Of a DNA stretch of 64,000 nt, positions 9,606 through 17,611 are shown one piece after another. Under the pieces are notes generated by a model that did not search any database, had not been told where the DNA came from, and was given only the letters and a program-made list of their open reading frames with translations. How positions within the stretch are numbered: position 1 is the first letter of the stretch; every line of letters starts with the position of its first letter. Source of the stretch: Haloplasma contractile SSD-17B. GTDB lineage: Bacteria; Bacillota_I; Bacilli_A; Haloplasmatales; Haloplasmataceae. The stretch covers positions 248,001 to 312,000 of the forward strand of contig NZ_AFNU02000003.1 in assembly GCF_000215935.2 (NCBI RefSeq), read 5' to 3'. A program made the position numbers and the translations under genes.

Positions 9606-11033
9606 TTATTTCCCCCAAATTTCAAAGTCCTTGAACGAATAGTGATCGGTTATTATTTTGCTATCTTTTCGTTTAATTCTATAGCTAACATTCGAGCTTC
9701 TTGAATATAAAACAATGTAAACGATCACCTTTAAATCATCAATTGATTCAACCTGAATCATTGAAGCCTTTATGGAATCTTTTTCTTGTAGATAGGTTTT
9801 AACAATAGTATCTATACTCTGTTTACTATATATGTTTTTCTTCGTTAAACGTTCTAATTTTAGAGATTTCGTTTCCTCATTTACTTCTTCTGGTTTATTA
9901 ATTTCTTTGGGTAGAAACTCTCCGCTTTTTCTAGGTGGTTTATATAGCGAATTATTATTAATCATATGTTGTGTATATAATTCAAATAATCCTTCCATCA
10001 TTTCTTCATCTGATACTTGATCGATGGACTTTTTCTTCTTGTCCTTTGAAGAGGCAACCATATATTTTAAAATCGTATTTATTTTACTAGGAATATCTCC
10101 ATTGTTTGTAAGGTTAAATTGAACTTTGGCTATTGAACTCGATACATATTTTGAGTGTTTTTCATCAATATCATCTATGACCTGATCAATACTATTAAAA
10201 CTCTCAATGACACGATTGATACTCATTAAAGTATACTTCTCTGCCTCATCATAGATCGTGTATTTATTTAACTTAATTAGATCATTACAAATTGTTTCTA
10301 ATAGCATCCGATTTTTCTTAATTTCCTCTAATTTATCAATGATATAGGGCCTAAATTTACAAACATTATCTGTTGTTTTTAACCGATGATAAATTCCATA
10401 AATATCATTACTGTTATAATCGATGAAGTGCATTTTTAGTAATGCTTCTAAATCGTTCTCCACATCATCATGATAAATTTTTTGAATATACTCCTTGATA
10501 TTTGAGTTTAACTTTTTCAGTTCGGTTAATAAATAATCTGTACCTGCATAGACTTGTTCAAGTGCTACCATAGCAGTTGAGGTGTCTAAATTGTGTAAAT
10601 ACGAATAAATCGAGTAAACGAGACCCTGAACCTTACTGTTATCTTTCTTAGACAAGGACCGTAATGCATCTATGATTGTAATTGCATAGCCCTGAAAGTT
10701 GATATAATGTTTATAATTATTTGTAATTTCAAGAGAGATCCATCCACATTCTCGTAGCCGCCTGAGAACTGAAAATGCCTTTTCTCTTGGGTCGCGTGTA
10801 CGAATACCAGGGTCCTGTGTATCTTCTTTAACCTTAGTTTCGAGTGTGTCAAAATATTCTTTTAGTACCGGAATCAGTTCATCTCGATCACAGCCAAATG
10901 AGGTCTTTCCTTGAAGATAGTCATGGATGATAAAAATGCAGTCTAAATAGACATCTTTATTTTCACCGGCTAGTACATTGAAAAAGTTATTTGGTATTAC
11001 CTCAAATACTTTGGGATTTTTAGTTAACTCCAT
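9606..11033 (-). CDS. jetA: JetA/MksF-like kleisin-type subunit (DUF5716 family)
   Basis: A 475-residue mostly helical protein. The N-terminus (FEVIPNNFFNVLAG, followed by YLDCIFIIHDYL and a DRDELIPVLKEYF helix) is the recognisable start of the JetA family found in type II-like Wadjet systems. Such subunits bridge the JetC heads and carry an N-terminal winged helix. It is the first gene of jetA-jetB-jetC. The ATG at 11033 has GGGGTGGA upstream; the in-frame TTG at 11039 was rejected. The region upstream is 700 bases of AT-rich DNA without genes. Family assignment is by remembered pattern, so moderately firm. Confidence 0.78.
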   Translation of the reverse strand: MELTKNPKVFEVIPNNFFNVLAGENKDVYLDCIFIIHDYLQGKTSFGCDRDELIPVLKEYFDTLETKVKEDTQDPGIRTRDPREKAFSVLRRLRECGWISLEITNNYKHYINFQGYAITIIDALRSLSKKDNSKVQGLVYSIYSYLHNLDTSTAMVALEQVYAGTDYLLTELKKLNSNIKEYIQKIYHDDVENDLEALLKMHFIDYNSNDIYGIYHRLKTTDNVCKFRPYIIDKLEEIKKNRMLLETICNDLIKLNKYTIYDEAEKYTLMSINRVIESFNSIDQVIDDIDEKHSKYVSSSIAKVQFNLTNNGDIPSKINTILKYMVASSKDKKKKSIDQVSDEEMMEGLFELYTQHMINNNSLYKPPRKSGEFLPKEINKPEEVNEETKSLKLERLTKKNIYSKQSIDTIVKTYLQEKDSIKASMIQVESIDDLKVIVYIVLYSRSSNVSYRIKRKDSKIITDHYSFKDFEIWGK

Positions 11034-11291
11034 AGGCAATCCACCCCAGATTCTTATAATTAGTCATTAACTCAGATGCTTGTACGCTTTTACTTCATTA
11101 CACATCATGTGAGTTTAAATTTGTCTTTATTAAGGTATATTATATTAATTAACAAATATGACAGTTTCCTTAAAATCTTACAAAATAGTTCTTGTAAAAA
11201 ATGGTTGTGTTAAAATCGAATATTACTCAAAAAACTCCGAACACAATCACATATTATAAGACTTATATATATCTTGTTTAAGTTATAATTC

Positions 11292-11311
11292 AACTAATAC
11301 TCGTATTAGTT
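11292..11311. repeat. Perfect inverted repeat, 9-bp arms
   Basis: AACTAATAC and GTATTAGTT flank a 2-base centre. It lies between divergent transcription units and could be a regulator-binding site. Confidence 0.5.
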
Positions 11312-11366
11312 AACACTATATAACAGTCTGTTTGAGACAATAGATTTACAACTAGAATATTAACTT

Positions 11367-11406
11367 AAAAAGACGGTTTGATATCAAATAACAACCGTCT
11401 TTTTTC
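11367..11406 (+). terminator. Orphan terminator-like hairpin
   Basis: A 12-bp stem (AAAAAGACGGTT with its complement) around a 14-base loop, followed by a T run on the plus strand. No gene reads into it from the left on the plus strand, so it may end an unannotated short RNA. Confidence 0.6.
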
Positions 11407-11657
11407 AGGTTTAACATACCATTAGTAATATTGTAAAGCATATAATTCAGTTCAACTTATATTTATATTGTCAGACATTGTATTTGGAAAAGATAGAACT
11501 GAATATTAAATAAATGAGCAAAGAAATCAGAAAATAATGGTAAATCTCTTATTATTCATAAATTTTTATTAAGCTTGAAAGTGACGTTATATATAGGTTT
11601 TCGTCTATTAGAAGATCAATAATGTACCCTTTTATAGAGCAATTATTATCATATTTG

Positions 11658-11686
11658 TTGCAAAGAACTTGACATTATCATATACT
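11658..11686 (+). promoter_or_regulatory. Candidate promoter of the yrrT-luxS-mccB-mccA operon
   Basis: TTGCAA (11658-11663), a 17-base spacer and TATACT (11681-11686). Transcription would begin near 11693, giving a leader of about 40 bases. Confidence 0.6.
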
Positions 11687-11694
11687 CTATAATG

Positions 11695-11706
11695 TGACAT
11701 ATGTCA
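11695..11706. promoter_or_regulatory. Palindrome TGACATATGTCA, operator-like
   Basis: A perfect 12-bp palindrome overlapping the predicted transcription start. With flanks it reads GTGACATATGTCATA and matches the palindrome at 18133-18144 at all positions except the two central-flank A/T bases. The TGAC-N4-GTCA layout is that of Crp/Fnr-family sites. Confidence 0.5.
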
Positions 11707-11718
11707 TATTTTATCAGC

Positions 11719-11726
11719 GGGGGGGG
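11719..11726 (+). promoter_or_regulatory. G8 homopolymer in the yrrT ribosome-binding site
   Basis: Eight consecutive G bases form the core of the ribosome site ten bases before the yrrT ATG. Such runs are rare in AT-rich DNA and are prone to slippage, which would change spacing or strength of translation initiation. Confidence 0.6.
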
Positions 11727-11735
11727 TGAAAATAA

Positions 11736-12392
11736 ATGAGTGATTTTAGGGAGTTATTTGATCAGTGGGCACCTTATTATGACGAAACGATTACCGATAA
11801 AAACGGAGAATACAAAGAAGTATTTGAAAACTATAAGTCAATATTGTTTGGCATAGCTGAAGAAGTTAGTGATTATCGTACTATACTAGAAATAGGAACG
11901 GGAACCGGAAATCTAGCGGAAGTTTTAGTAAATCAAGGGTTAGATGTTACCTGTATAGAACCTTCGAAAGAAATGAGATCGATTGCAACAAAAAAACATC
12001 CAAATTTAAACATTAGTGATGGCAGCTTCTTATCAATACCATTTGTTAATAAAAAGTTTGATGCAATCGTTTCTTCATATGCATTCCATCACTTAACGTT
12101 AGAAGAGAAACAACAAGCGGTTAATTACTTGAATCAGTTTATAAAACCGGCTGGTAAACTAATCATAGCAGACAGTATGTTTGAAACACCGGCATACAAA
12201 GAGGGGTTATTGAAGACTGTCAGAAACCAAAATGCAAAACGATTATTATATGATTTAGAGACAGAATTTTATGAATACCTAGACGACATGTTCAATTTGT
12301 TTAGCCAATTAAACTATGAAGTTACAGTTACTAAAAAAAATAAATATGTTTGGATATTAGTTGCAACTAAGGGAGGATTTTTAGATGGATAA
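11736..12392 (+). CDS. yrrT: YrrT-like SAM-dependent methyltransferase
   Basis: A 218-residue class I methyltransferase. Motif I is ILEIGTGTGNLA at about 50-61, followed by the acidic loop CIEPS and the motif SSYAFHHLT. In Bacillus subtilis yrrT opens the yrrT-mtnN-mccA-mccB operon that recycles homocysteine into cysteine; the same company here supports the name. The methyl acceptor of YrrT is unknown. The start follows a very G-rich ribosome site, and the last eight bases overlap the luxS start (ATGGATAA), so the two are translationally coupled. Confidence 0.8.
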   Translation: MSDFRELFDQWAPYYDETITDKNGEYKEVFENYKSILFGIAEEVSDYRTILEIGTGTGNLAEVLVNQGLDVTCIEPSKEMRSIATKKHPNLNISDGSFLSIPFVNKKFDAIVSSYAFHHLTLEEKQQAVNYLNQFIKPAGKLIIADSMFETPAYKEGLLKTVRNQNAKRLLYDLETEFYEYLDDMFNLFSQLNYEVTVTKKNKYVWILVATKGGFLDG

Positions 12393-12858
12393 GGTAGTTG
12401 TTGAAAGTTTTACAATGGATCATACTAAAGTAAACGCTCCGTTTGTTAGAGAGTGTGGGATTATTGAGACACCACAAGGAGAAATAATCAGCAAATTTGA
12501 TTTACGCTTTACACAGCCAAACAAAGAGATTATGTCGACCGCTGCAGTTCATGGATTAGAGCATTTATTAGCAGGTTATTTGCGCGAAGAGTTAGAGGAC
12601 ATAGTAGATATCTCACCTATGGGTTGTAGAACAGGATTCTACTTAATTCTTATAGGGAAACGAGACGAAAGCATAATAGCGAGAGCCTGGATTAACGCAC
12701 TAAACAAAGTGCTTTTTGCAGAAGTAATACCTGCTAGAAACCCGGTCCAATGTGGAAATTACAAAGACTTATCGTTATTTGGAGCAAAAGAATATGCAAA
12801 AGAAGTAGTAAAAAAATTAGAAGACAAATATAAAGGGGGAATAAACAATGAAGTTTAA
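12385..12858 (+). CDS. luxS: S-ribosylhomocysteine lyase LuxS
   Basis: A 157-residue LuxS, full length for the family. The metal site is complete: His56 and His60 with Glu59 in HGLEH, and Cys123 in NPVQCGNY. The catalytic Cys81 is in MGCRTG. It splits S-ribosylhomocysteine into homocysteine and the autoinducer-2 precursor DPD. It overlaps yrrT by eight bases and mccB by eleven. In this operon it supplies homocysteine directly to the reverse transsulfuration enzymes MccA and MccB. The nucleosidase MtnN/Pfs that makes its substrate is not in the operon and must be elsewhere. Confidence 0.97.
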   Translation: MDKVVVESFTMDHTKVNAPFVRECGIIETPQGEIISKFDLRFTQPNKEIMSTAAVHGLEHLLAGYLREELEDIVDISPMGCRTGFYLILIGKRDESIIARAWINALNKVLFAEVIPARNPVQCGNYKDLSLFGAKEYAKEVVKKLEDKYKGGINNEV

Positions 12859-13972
12859 TTCATTAGTTATTCATGGCGGTATTGATGGTGATGAACACAC
12901 AGGATCTGTAAATGTACCTATATACCAAACATCAACTTATAGACAAGAAGAGGTAGGTAAACATAAAGGTTATGAGTATTCAAGAACGGGGAACCCAACA
13001 CGATTTGCTTTAGAACAATTAATAGCAGATTTGGAAAGTGGATATAAGGGATTTGCTTTTGGATCCGGGATGGCTGCTATATCATCAGTACTAATGATGT
13101 TTAATTCTTCTGATCACATCATTTTCAGTGATGATGTATATGGTGGTTCCTATCGTGTTGTAAGTAAGATTTTTACAAACCTTGGATTAGAGCATACATT
13201 TACAAATACAAGTGATATTAAAAATATTGAAAACGCAATTAAACCAAATACTAAAGCCATCTATATTGAAACACCGACAAATCCACTTATGAAATTAACA
13301 AATATTAAAGAAGTAGCCAAAGTGGCAAAGAACAATAATCTATTATTAATTGTCGATAATACGTTTATGACACCGTACTTGCAAAAACCAATCGAATTAG
13401 GTGCGGATCTTGTATTACATAGTGCAACAAAATATTTAGGTGGACATAGTGATTTGGTCGCAGGTCTTGTTGTCGTAAATACAGAAGAGTTGGCAGAACG
13501 TCTGCATTTCATTCAAAATTCAGTAGGTGGAATCTTGGGACCAATGGATAGTTTTCTTTTAATTCGAGGGATTAAAACCTTATCAGTGCGCATGGAAAAG
13601 CATTGTCAAAATGCAATGAAAATTATATCATGGTTAGAACAACAAGACTTTGTTACACACATCCATTATCCAAAGTTTGATAGGAATGAAGACGCGAAGT
13701 CTCAAATGAAACATTATGGTGGAATGATTAGTTTTGATGTAAAAAATACTGACATACAGAATAAGATACTAAGTAATCTACATGTTATTACGCTTGCAGA
13801 GAGTTTAGGAGGAATTGAGACTTTAATATCAGTTCCCTCTCGTATGACACATGCATCAATTCCGTCAGAAACTAGAAAACAGTTAGGGATCACAGATACA
13901 TTAATTCGATTATCAGTGGGAATAGAGGATTCCGATGATATTATTCGTGAACTTGATATCACAAATAAGTAA
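12848..13972 (+). CDS. mccB: Cystathionine gamma-lyase/homocysteine gamma-lyase, PLP-dependent
   Basis: A 374-residue Cys/Met-metabolism PLP enzyme of fold type I. The PLP lysine is Lys195 in HSATKYLGGH, with YEYSRTGNPT, FGSGMAA and ETPTNP landmarks upstream. In the MccAB pathway it cleaves cystathionine to cysteine, ammonia and 2-oxobutyrate. A cystathionine gamma-synthase activity (MetB) cannot be excluded from sequence alone, but the operon partner mccA and luxS favour the lyase role. It overlaps luxS by 11 bases and is followed 12 bases later by mccA. Confidence 0.88.
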   Translation: MKFNSLVIHGGIDGDEHTGSVNVPIYQTSTYRQEEVGKHKGYEYSRTGNPTRFALEQLIADLESGYKGFAFGSGMAAISSVLMMFNSSDHIIFSDDVYGGSYRVVSKIFTNLGLEHTFTNTSDIKNIENAIKPNTKAIYIETPTNPLMKLTNIKEVAKVAKNNNLLLIVDNTFMTPYLQKPIELGADLVLHSATKYLGGHSDLVAGLVVVNTEELAERLHFIQNSVGGILGPMDSFLLIRGIKTLSVRMEKHCQNAMKIISWLEQQDFVTHIHYPKFDRNEDAKSQMKHYGGMISFDVKNTDIQNKILSNLHVITLAESLGGIETLISVPSRMTHASIPSETRKQLGITDTLIRLSVGIEDSDDIIRELDITNK

Positions 13973-13984
13973 TGGACTGATTTT

Positions 13985-14896
13985 ATGAAATATTATAATC
14001 ATGTTCATGAGATGATTGGAAATACTCCACTTATAAAGATTAATAATTTTGAGTTACCTAATGAAGTCTCACTTTTTGCAAAACTAGAATATATAAATCC
14101 TGGGGGATCAATTAAAGATCGCATTGGAAAATGGATGATAGATAAAGCGGAACAACGAGGGGAACTTAAAAAGGGAGATACTATTATTGAAGCGACTGCA
14201 GGAAACACAGGGATTGGTATAGCATTAGCAGCGCTTAATAAAGGATATGAAGTTATATTCGTAGTTCCAAGTAAATTTTCAGTTGAAAAACAGTTAATAA
14301 TGAAAGCATTAGGGGCAAAAATTATTAATACACCAACTGAAAAAGGATTAAAAGGCGCATTTGAAAAAATTAACGAATTAAAACACCAATTGGATAATGT
14401 ATTCATACCGGATCAGTTCAATAATATGGATAATCCTGAAATTCACTATTTAACCACGGGGAAAGAATTATATGAGCAAATGGATGGTAAAATAGATTGT
14501 TTTGTATCTGGAGCAGGGTCTGGAGGAACGTTCTCTGGAGTTATGAACTATTTAATAGAACGAATCCCTCATATAAGAGGGGTTCTTGCCGATCCTTATG
14601 GTTCTACAATGGGTGGAGGTCAAAAAGGGAGTTATCAAATTGAAGGTATAGGAAATGATTTTATGCCAAAAACAATGAATAAGTCGTTAGTTAATGAAGT
14701 AATTAAGGTGAGTGATGAGAATGCATTTCAAATGGTAAAGGAACTAGCACTAAAAGAAGGACTTTTAGTTGGCTCATCATCAGGTGCTGCGTTTTATGCT
14801 GCACTAGAAAAAGCACGGAGTATGAAAACAGGAAATGTAATAATGATATTTGCAGATCAATCGGATCGTTATTTAAGTAAGGGTATATTTAATTAA
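13985..14896 (+). CDS. mccA: O-acetylserine-dependent cystathionine beta-synthase MccA (CysK family)
   Basis: A 303-residue PLP enzyme of fold type II. The PLP lysine is Lys44 in PGGSIKDRIG, the substrate loop TAGNTGIG follows, and the phosphate-binding GAGSGGTFSG lies at about residue 170. In length and context it matches MccA/YrhA of Bacillus, which condenses homocysteine with O-acetylserine to cystathionine. Plain cysteine synthase activity is the alternative. It is the last gene of the operon; no clear terminator follows at once. Confidence 0.85.
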   Translation: MKYYNHVHEMIGNTPLIKINNFELPNEVSLFAKLEYINPGGSIKDRIGKWMIDKAEQRGELKKGDTIIEATAGNTGIGIALAALNKGYEVIFVVPSKFSVEKQLIMKALGAKIINTPTEKGLKGAFEKINELKHQLDNVFIPDQFNNMDNPEIHYLTTGKELYEQMDGKIDCFVSGAGSGGTFSGVMNYLIERIPHIRGVLADPYGSTMGGGQKGSYQIEGIGNDFMPKTMNKSLVNEVIKVSDENAFQMVKELALKEGLLVGSSSGAAFYAALEKARSMKTGNVIMIFADQSDRYLSKGIFN

Positions 14897-15291
14897 ACAT
14901 ATATGTTACACAGGAATCTAAACACCTAAAATACAATTAAGGTCTAAGGACTTGAATCATAGTATTCTGGTCCTTTCACCATTATGTCTTTTTTAAAATT
15001 TAAATACAAGCTATTGAACGGAACTTAGTGGACAGCTTTTAATGTATATGCATAAAATAGACAATTTATTAGCGAGCTCTGCTGCTATAGGACATAGATT
15101 TACTCTTTTTTGTAAATTATTGAGAATAAATAAGAATTCATTATGAAAAAACTGCCGAGTATATCTAACTAACAACAACAACACACACTGATCACTATTA
15201 AGTATGGACCTCTGTTAACAAGATTTTAAAACAAGCCGTTTCGCTAACTGGGCGTTATTTTTTAGGTCATAAGTGACACTGAATAAACCCT

Positions 15292-15310
15292 ATTCTACTT
15301 TAAGTAGAAT
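15292..15310. promoter_or_regulatory. Perfect palindrome ATTCTACTT-T-AAGTAGAAT
   Basis: Nine-base arms around one central T, about 30 bases upstream of the predicted -35 box of the XRE gene. A further ATTCTAC half-site follows at 15323-15330. Candidate operator. Confidence 0.45.
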
Positions 15311-15340
15311 GCATAATTTACTAATTCTACCAACAGTTGC

Positions 15341-15369
15341 TTGAACTTTCAACCATATAAGGGTATTCT
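15341..15369 (+). promoter_or_regulatory. Candidate promoter of the XRE regulator gene
   Basis: TTGAAC (15341-15346), a 17-base spacer and TATTCT (15364-15369). Confidence 0.55.
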
Positions 15370-15377
15370 AGAAGTAA

Positions 15378-15389
15378 CTAACGCGTTAG
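15378..15389. promoter_or_regulatory. Perfect palindrome CTAACGCGTTAG
   Basis: A 12-bp palindrome just downstream of the predicted transcription start and before the GGAGG of the XRE gene, a position suited to autorepression. Confidence 0.5.
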
Positions 15390-15413
15390 ATTTTAATTAT
15401 TGGAGGAAACTGT

Positions 15414-16442
15414 ATGTTAAATACGAAAAAAACAGGAGCTTATATTTGTAAGTTAAGAAAAACAAATGATTTAACACAATTAGAGTTGGCTGAGAAATTA
15501 CATGTTAGTCATCAGGCAATTTCTAAATGGGAGCGTGGGGAATCTATGCCAGATATACAAACGCTACCTAAACTTGCACAAATTTTTAAACTTACTATAG
15601 ATGAGCTTTTAAACGGGGAACTATTACCGCACACTGAAAAGAACGCTACCTATACAGAGGGTAAGATTATTGAGCATATTTCAAGTGGTGAAGCAGGAAA
15701 GGTTTTAGAATTAGTTCAGGAAAAGTCTAATCCTTTAGAGAAAATTGTAAATATAGCACCTATGATCAAGACAAGTGAAATGGATGAAATAATGGCAAAC
15801 ACTGAGGGGATCAAATTTAAAGTTAACGATATAATTGCATTAGCACCCTTTTTATCAGATGATTCGCTTCACAAACTTGTTGTAACTATGATTAATGACT
15901 CAAACGATCTTGATTTTAGTCACATAACTGAGTTGGTTCCATTTCTATCAAGGGAAACACTAAGAACTTTAATAGACCATATAAACAACCAGCAGATAGA
16001 TAGTAAGGTACTCCTTTCATTAGCACCTTTTCTTGATGAGATTTCTCTAGATAAGCTTGCTAATAATATTCTAGATCAATCTCTTACTGGTGTATCACTT
16101 GCTGAACTTGCACCTTTCTTAAGTCAAGCTACGCTAGCTAAACTTATCGATCGTATAAATGAAGAATCAATTAATGTAGAAAATAGTATTGCGCTAGTGC
16201 CCTTCTTAGACCAAGAGTCTGTAGAGCTATTAGCGAATAAACTATTAGACAAAAAAATAGATGGAAACACCATCGCGAAGCTTGCACCATTTTTAAGTAG
16301 AGATGCTTTAAATAAACTTGCAAACAGAATAGGCAAAGAGACTAACATGGATACCGATGTATTCATGCAACTGGCACCTTTTATGGGTGAAGATTTACTA
16401 GATCATATAGTTCAAACAGCTATGAATCGTAAAAATAAATAA
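15414..16442 (+). CDS. XRE-family regulator with C-terminal 29-residue APFL helical repeats
   Basis: A 342-residue protein. Residues 10-65 are a classical HTH_XRE domain (TQLELAEKLHVSHQAISKWERGES). After a linker with one degenerate unit (IVNIAPMI), residues 137-342 are built of seven tandem units of about 29 residues with the consensus hydrophobic-A/V-PFL followed by xxxxLxxLxxxI and a short D/N-rich turn; the units begin ALAPFLS, ELVPFLS, SLAPFLD, ELAPFLS, ALVPFLD, KLAPFLS and QLAPFMG. This predicts a helical solenoid, likely for sensing or protein binding. A GGAGG site precedes the ATG. Two palindromes upstream suggest autoregulation. The target genes and effector are unknown. Confidence 0.85.
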   Translation: MLNTKKTGAYICKLRKTNDLTQLELAEKLHVSHQAISKWERGESMPDIQTLPKLAQIFKLTIDELLNGELLPHTEKNATYTEGKIIEHISSGEAGKVLELVQEKSNPLEKIVNIAPMIKTSEMDEIMANTEGIKFKVNDIIALAPFLSDDSLHKLVVTMINDSNDLDFSHITELVPFLSRETLRTLIDHINNQQIDSKVLLSLAPFLDEISLDKLANNILDQSLTGVSLAELAPFLSQATLAKLIDRINEESINVENSIALVPFLDQESVELLANKLLDKKIDGNTIAKLAPFLSRDALNKLANRIGKETNMDTDVFMQLAPFMGEDLLDHIVQTAMNRKNK

Positions 16443-16522
16443 GACATTATTTTGTTAGTGATACTACCTAGAATAATGAATCATTAACTCTTTTGATAAC
16501 CATAAAGTAAAATAAAATAATA

Positions 16523-16564
16523 CAAAAAAAAGGCGCTAAACTCACTGTTTTGCACCTTTTTTTA
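16523..16564. terminator. Convergent terminator between the XRE and GNAT genes
   Basis: A run of A, GGCGC, a 15-base loop, GCACC and a run of T. Pairing is better on the minus strand, where the mismatch becomes a G-U pair. Confidence 0.75.
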
Positions 16565-16580
16565 AAAATATACATTAGTC

Positions 16581-17159
16581 TTACCATGGTAGTTTCTTAC
16601 TATTATATTCAGGTTTTAAAATTGAATAATTGTATAAATCACACCTTGAACCATCTAGTAATACAACTTTCTTTCTAGAGATACCTTCAAACCTAAAACC
16701 TAGTTTTTCGATCACTCGTTTTGATTGGGTGTTAAATTCAAAATGACCACACTCTAGACGGTATAACTGAAGATCCTCAAAACACCATCTTATTAAAGTA
16801 GTACACGCTTCCTTCATTAGTCCTTGTCCGCAATAATCAGGACTTAATACATATCCCAACTCTACACATTCTTTTTTCTGATCTAAACGATGTAAACCAA
16901 CCGTCCCTATCATCTTCTGATCATCTTTGTGTACAATTGCCCACACTCCAATATTAGTTTCAGTTAACATACTCTCCTGCATATTCTTTATAATTTCACT
17001 AGTTTGTTCAATTTGTTCATGTGGGGGCCATCCTGCTTTTGGTCCTACATTCTCTCGTTTTGCATAATTAAACATTCCTAACGCATCGTCTTGACTAATT
17101 TCTCTCAATATAATCCGATCTGTTTCAAGTTGTGGTAGAGCTGCTATTGGATAATTCAT
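16581..17159 (-). CDS. RimJ/RimL-type GNAT N-acetyltransferase
   Basis: A 192-residue GNAT with the RimJ/RimL layout: LETDRIILREISQDDA at the N-terminus, the acetyl-CoA loop around YVLSPDYCGQGLMKEA and a C-terminal EKLGFRFEG segment. These enzymes acetylate protein N-termini, amino groups or small molecules; the substrate is not deducible. GGGAGG lies eight bases upstream of the ATG. Monocistronic. Confidence 0.85.
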   Translation of the reverse strand: MNYPIAALPQLETDRIILREISQDDALGMFNYAKRENVGPKAGWPPHEQIEQTSEIIKNMQESMLTETNIGVWAIVHKDDQKMIGTVGLHRLDQKKECVELGYVLSPDYCGQGLMKEACTTLIRWCFEDLQLYRLECGHFEFNTQSKRVIEKLGFRFEGISRKKVVLLDGSRCDLYNYSILKPEYNSKKLPW

Positions 17160-17250
17160 AACATGTTCCTCCCTATTAACTCAGACTTGAGTTTAAAGTT
17201 AATTGAGTTTATTATACAAATTCTTTTATTTAATGTAAAGTTATTTCTAT

Positions 17251-17279
17251 ATAATAAAAGCCACCTATTACTAGGTAGC
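17251..17279 (-). terminator. Terminator of the 92-residue gene
   Basis: An 8-bp stem GCTACCTA/TAGGTGGC (one G-U pair) on the minus strand followed by TTTTATTATA. Confidence 0.7.
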
Positions 17280-17293
17280 ACGACATTAATTAA

Positions 17294-17572
17294 TTATGCT
17301 TTTTTATAATCAAAATTCTCTTTTACATGTGAAACAGTCTTACGTATTAACCCCTGGTCTTCTACATGATCTAGCATATAAGCAACTAATTCATCAGGGG
17401 AATAATCTTTACGGTTGCCATCCATCGTTACAACAATTTGTTCACTTGAACCTAATTCTATACGATCTACACGTAATAACTCTTTAAAAAAAGAGTTAAG
17501 TGCTTGTTCATTTTTACATTCTGTAACAAATTCAGTTAGTTTTTTCAATAGTATTTTTTTGGGTATTTTCAT
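17294..17572 (-). CDS. Uncharacterised 92-residue cytosolic protein
   Basis: I do not recognise this protein. It is a soluble, Lys/Glu-rich sequence without signal or membrane helix, predicted as alpha-beta-beta-alpha: a helical N-terminus, two short strands (DRIELGSSEQIVVTMDG), then YSPDELVAYMLDHVEDQGLI and a final helix. A good GAGGTGAT site precedes the ATG and a terminator follows. The DUF454 gene lies 39 bases upstream on the same strand, so the two are probably one transcript. Confidence 0.7.
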   Translation of the reverse strand: MKIPKKILLKKLTEFVTECKNEQALNSFFKELLRVDRIELGSSEQIVVTMDGNRKDYSPDELVAYMLDHVEDQGLIRKTVSHVKENFDYKKA

Positions 17573-17611
17573 AGTTCATCACCTCTAATATATAGTCTAC
17601 CTGTTCATGGT

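Larger units (their letters stand above)
11034..11735. other. Gene-free divergent region between jetA and the yrrT operon
   Basis: About 700 bases without a convincing gene. It holds a perfect palindrome at 11292-11311, an orphan terminator-like hairpin at 11367-11406, and the promoter, operator-like palindrome and G-rich ribosome site of yrrT at 11658-11735. No S-box or T-box leader was recognised in front of yrrT. Confidence 0.7.
14897..15413. other. Intergenic region before the APFL-repeat regulator
   Basis: About 517 bases without a credible gene. The right half carries the promoter and two palindromes of the XRE gene. The left half contains only AT-rich DNA with no strong hairpin. Confidence 0.6.

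Noticed and set aside
11158-11259. A 33-codon plus-strand reading upstream of the orphan terminator
   Set aside because: No ribosome site before its ATG, no recognisable family, and composition like the surrounding non-coding DNA.
11406-11735. S-box or T-box riboswitch in front of the yrrT-luxS-mccBA operon
   Set aside because: The conserved elements of these RNAs are not present and the predicted leader is only about 40 bases.
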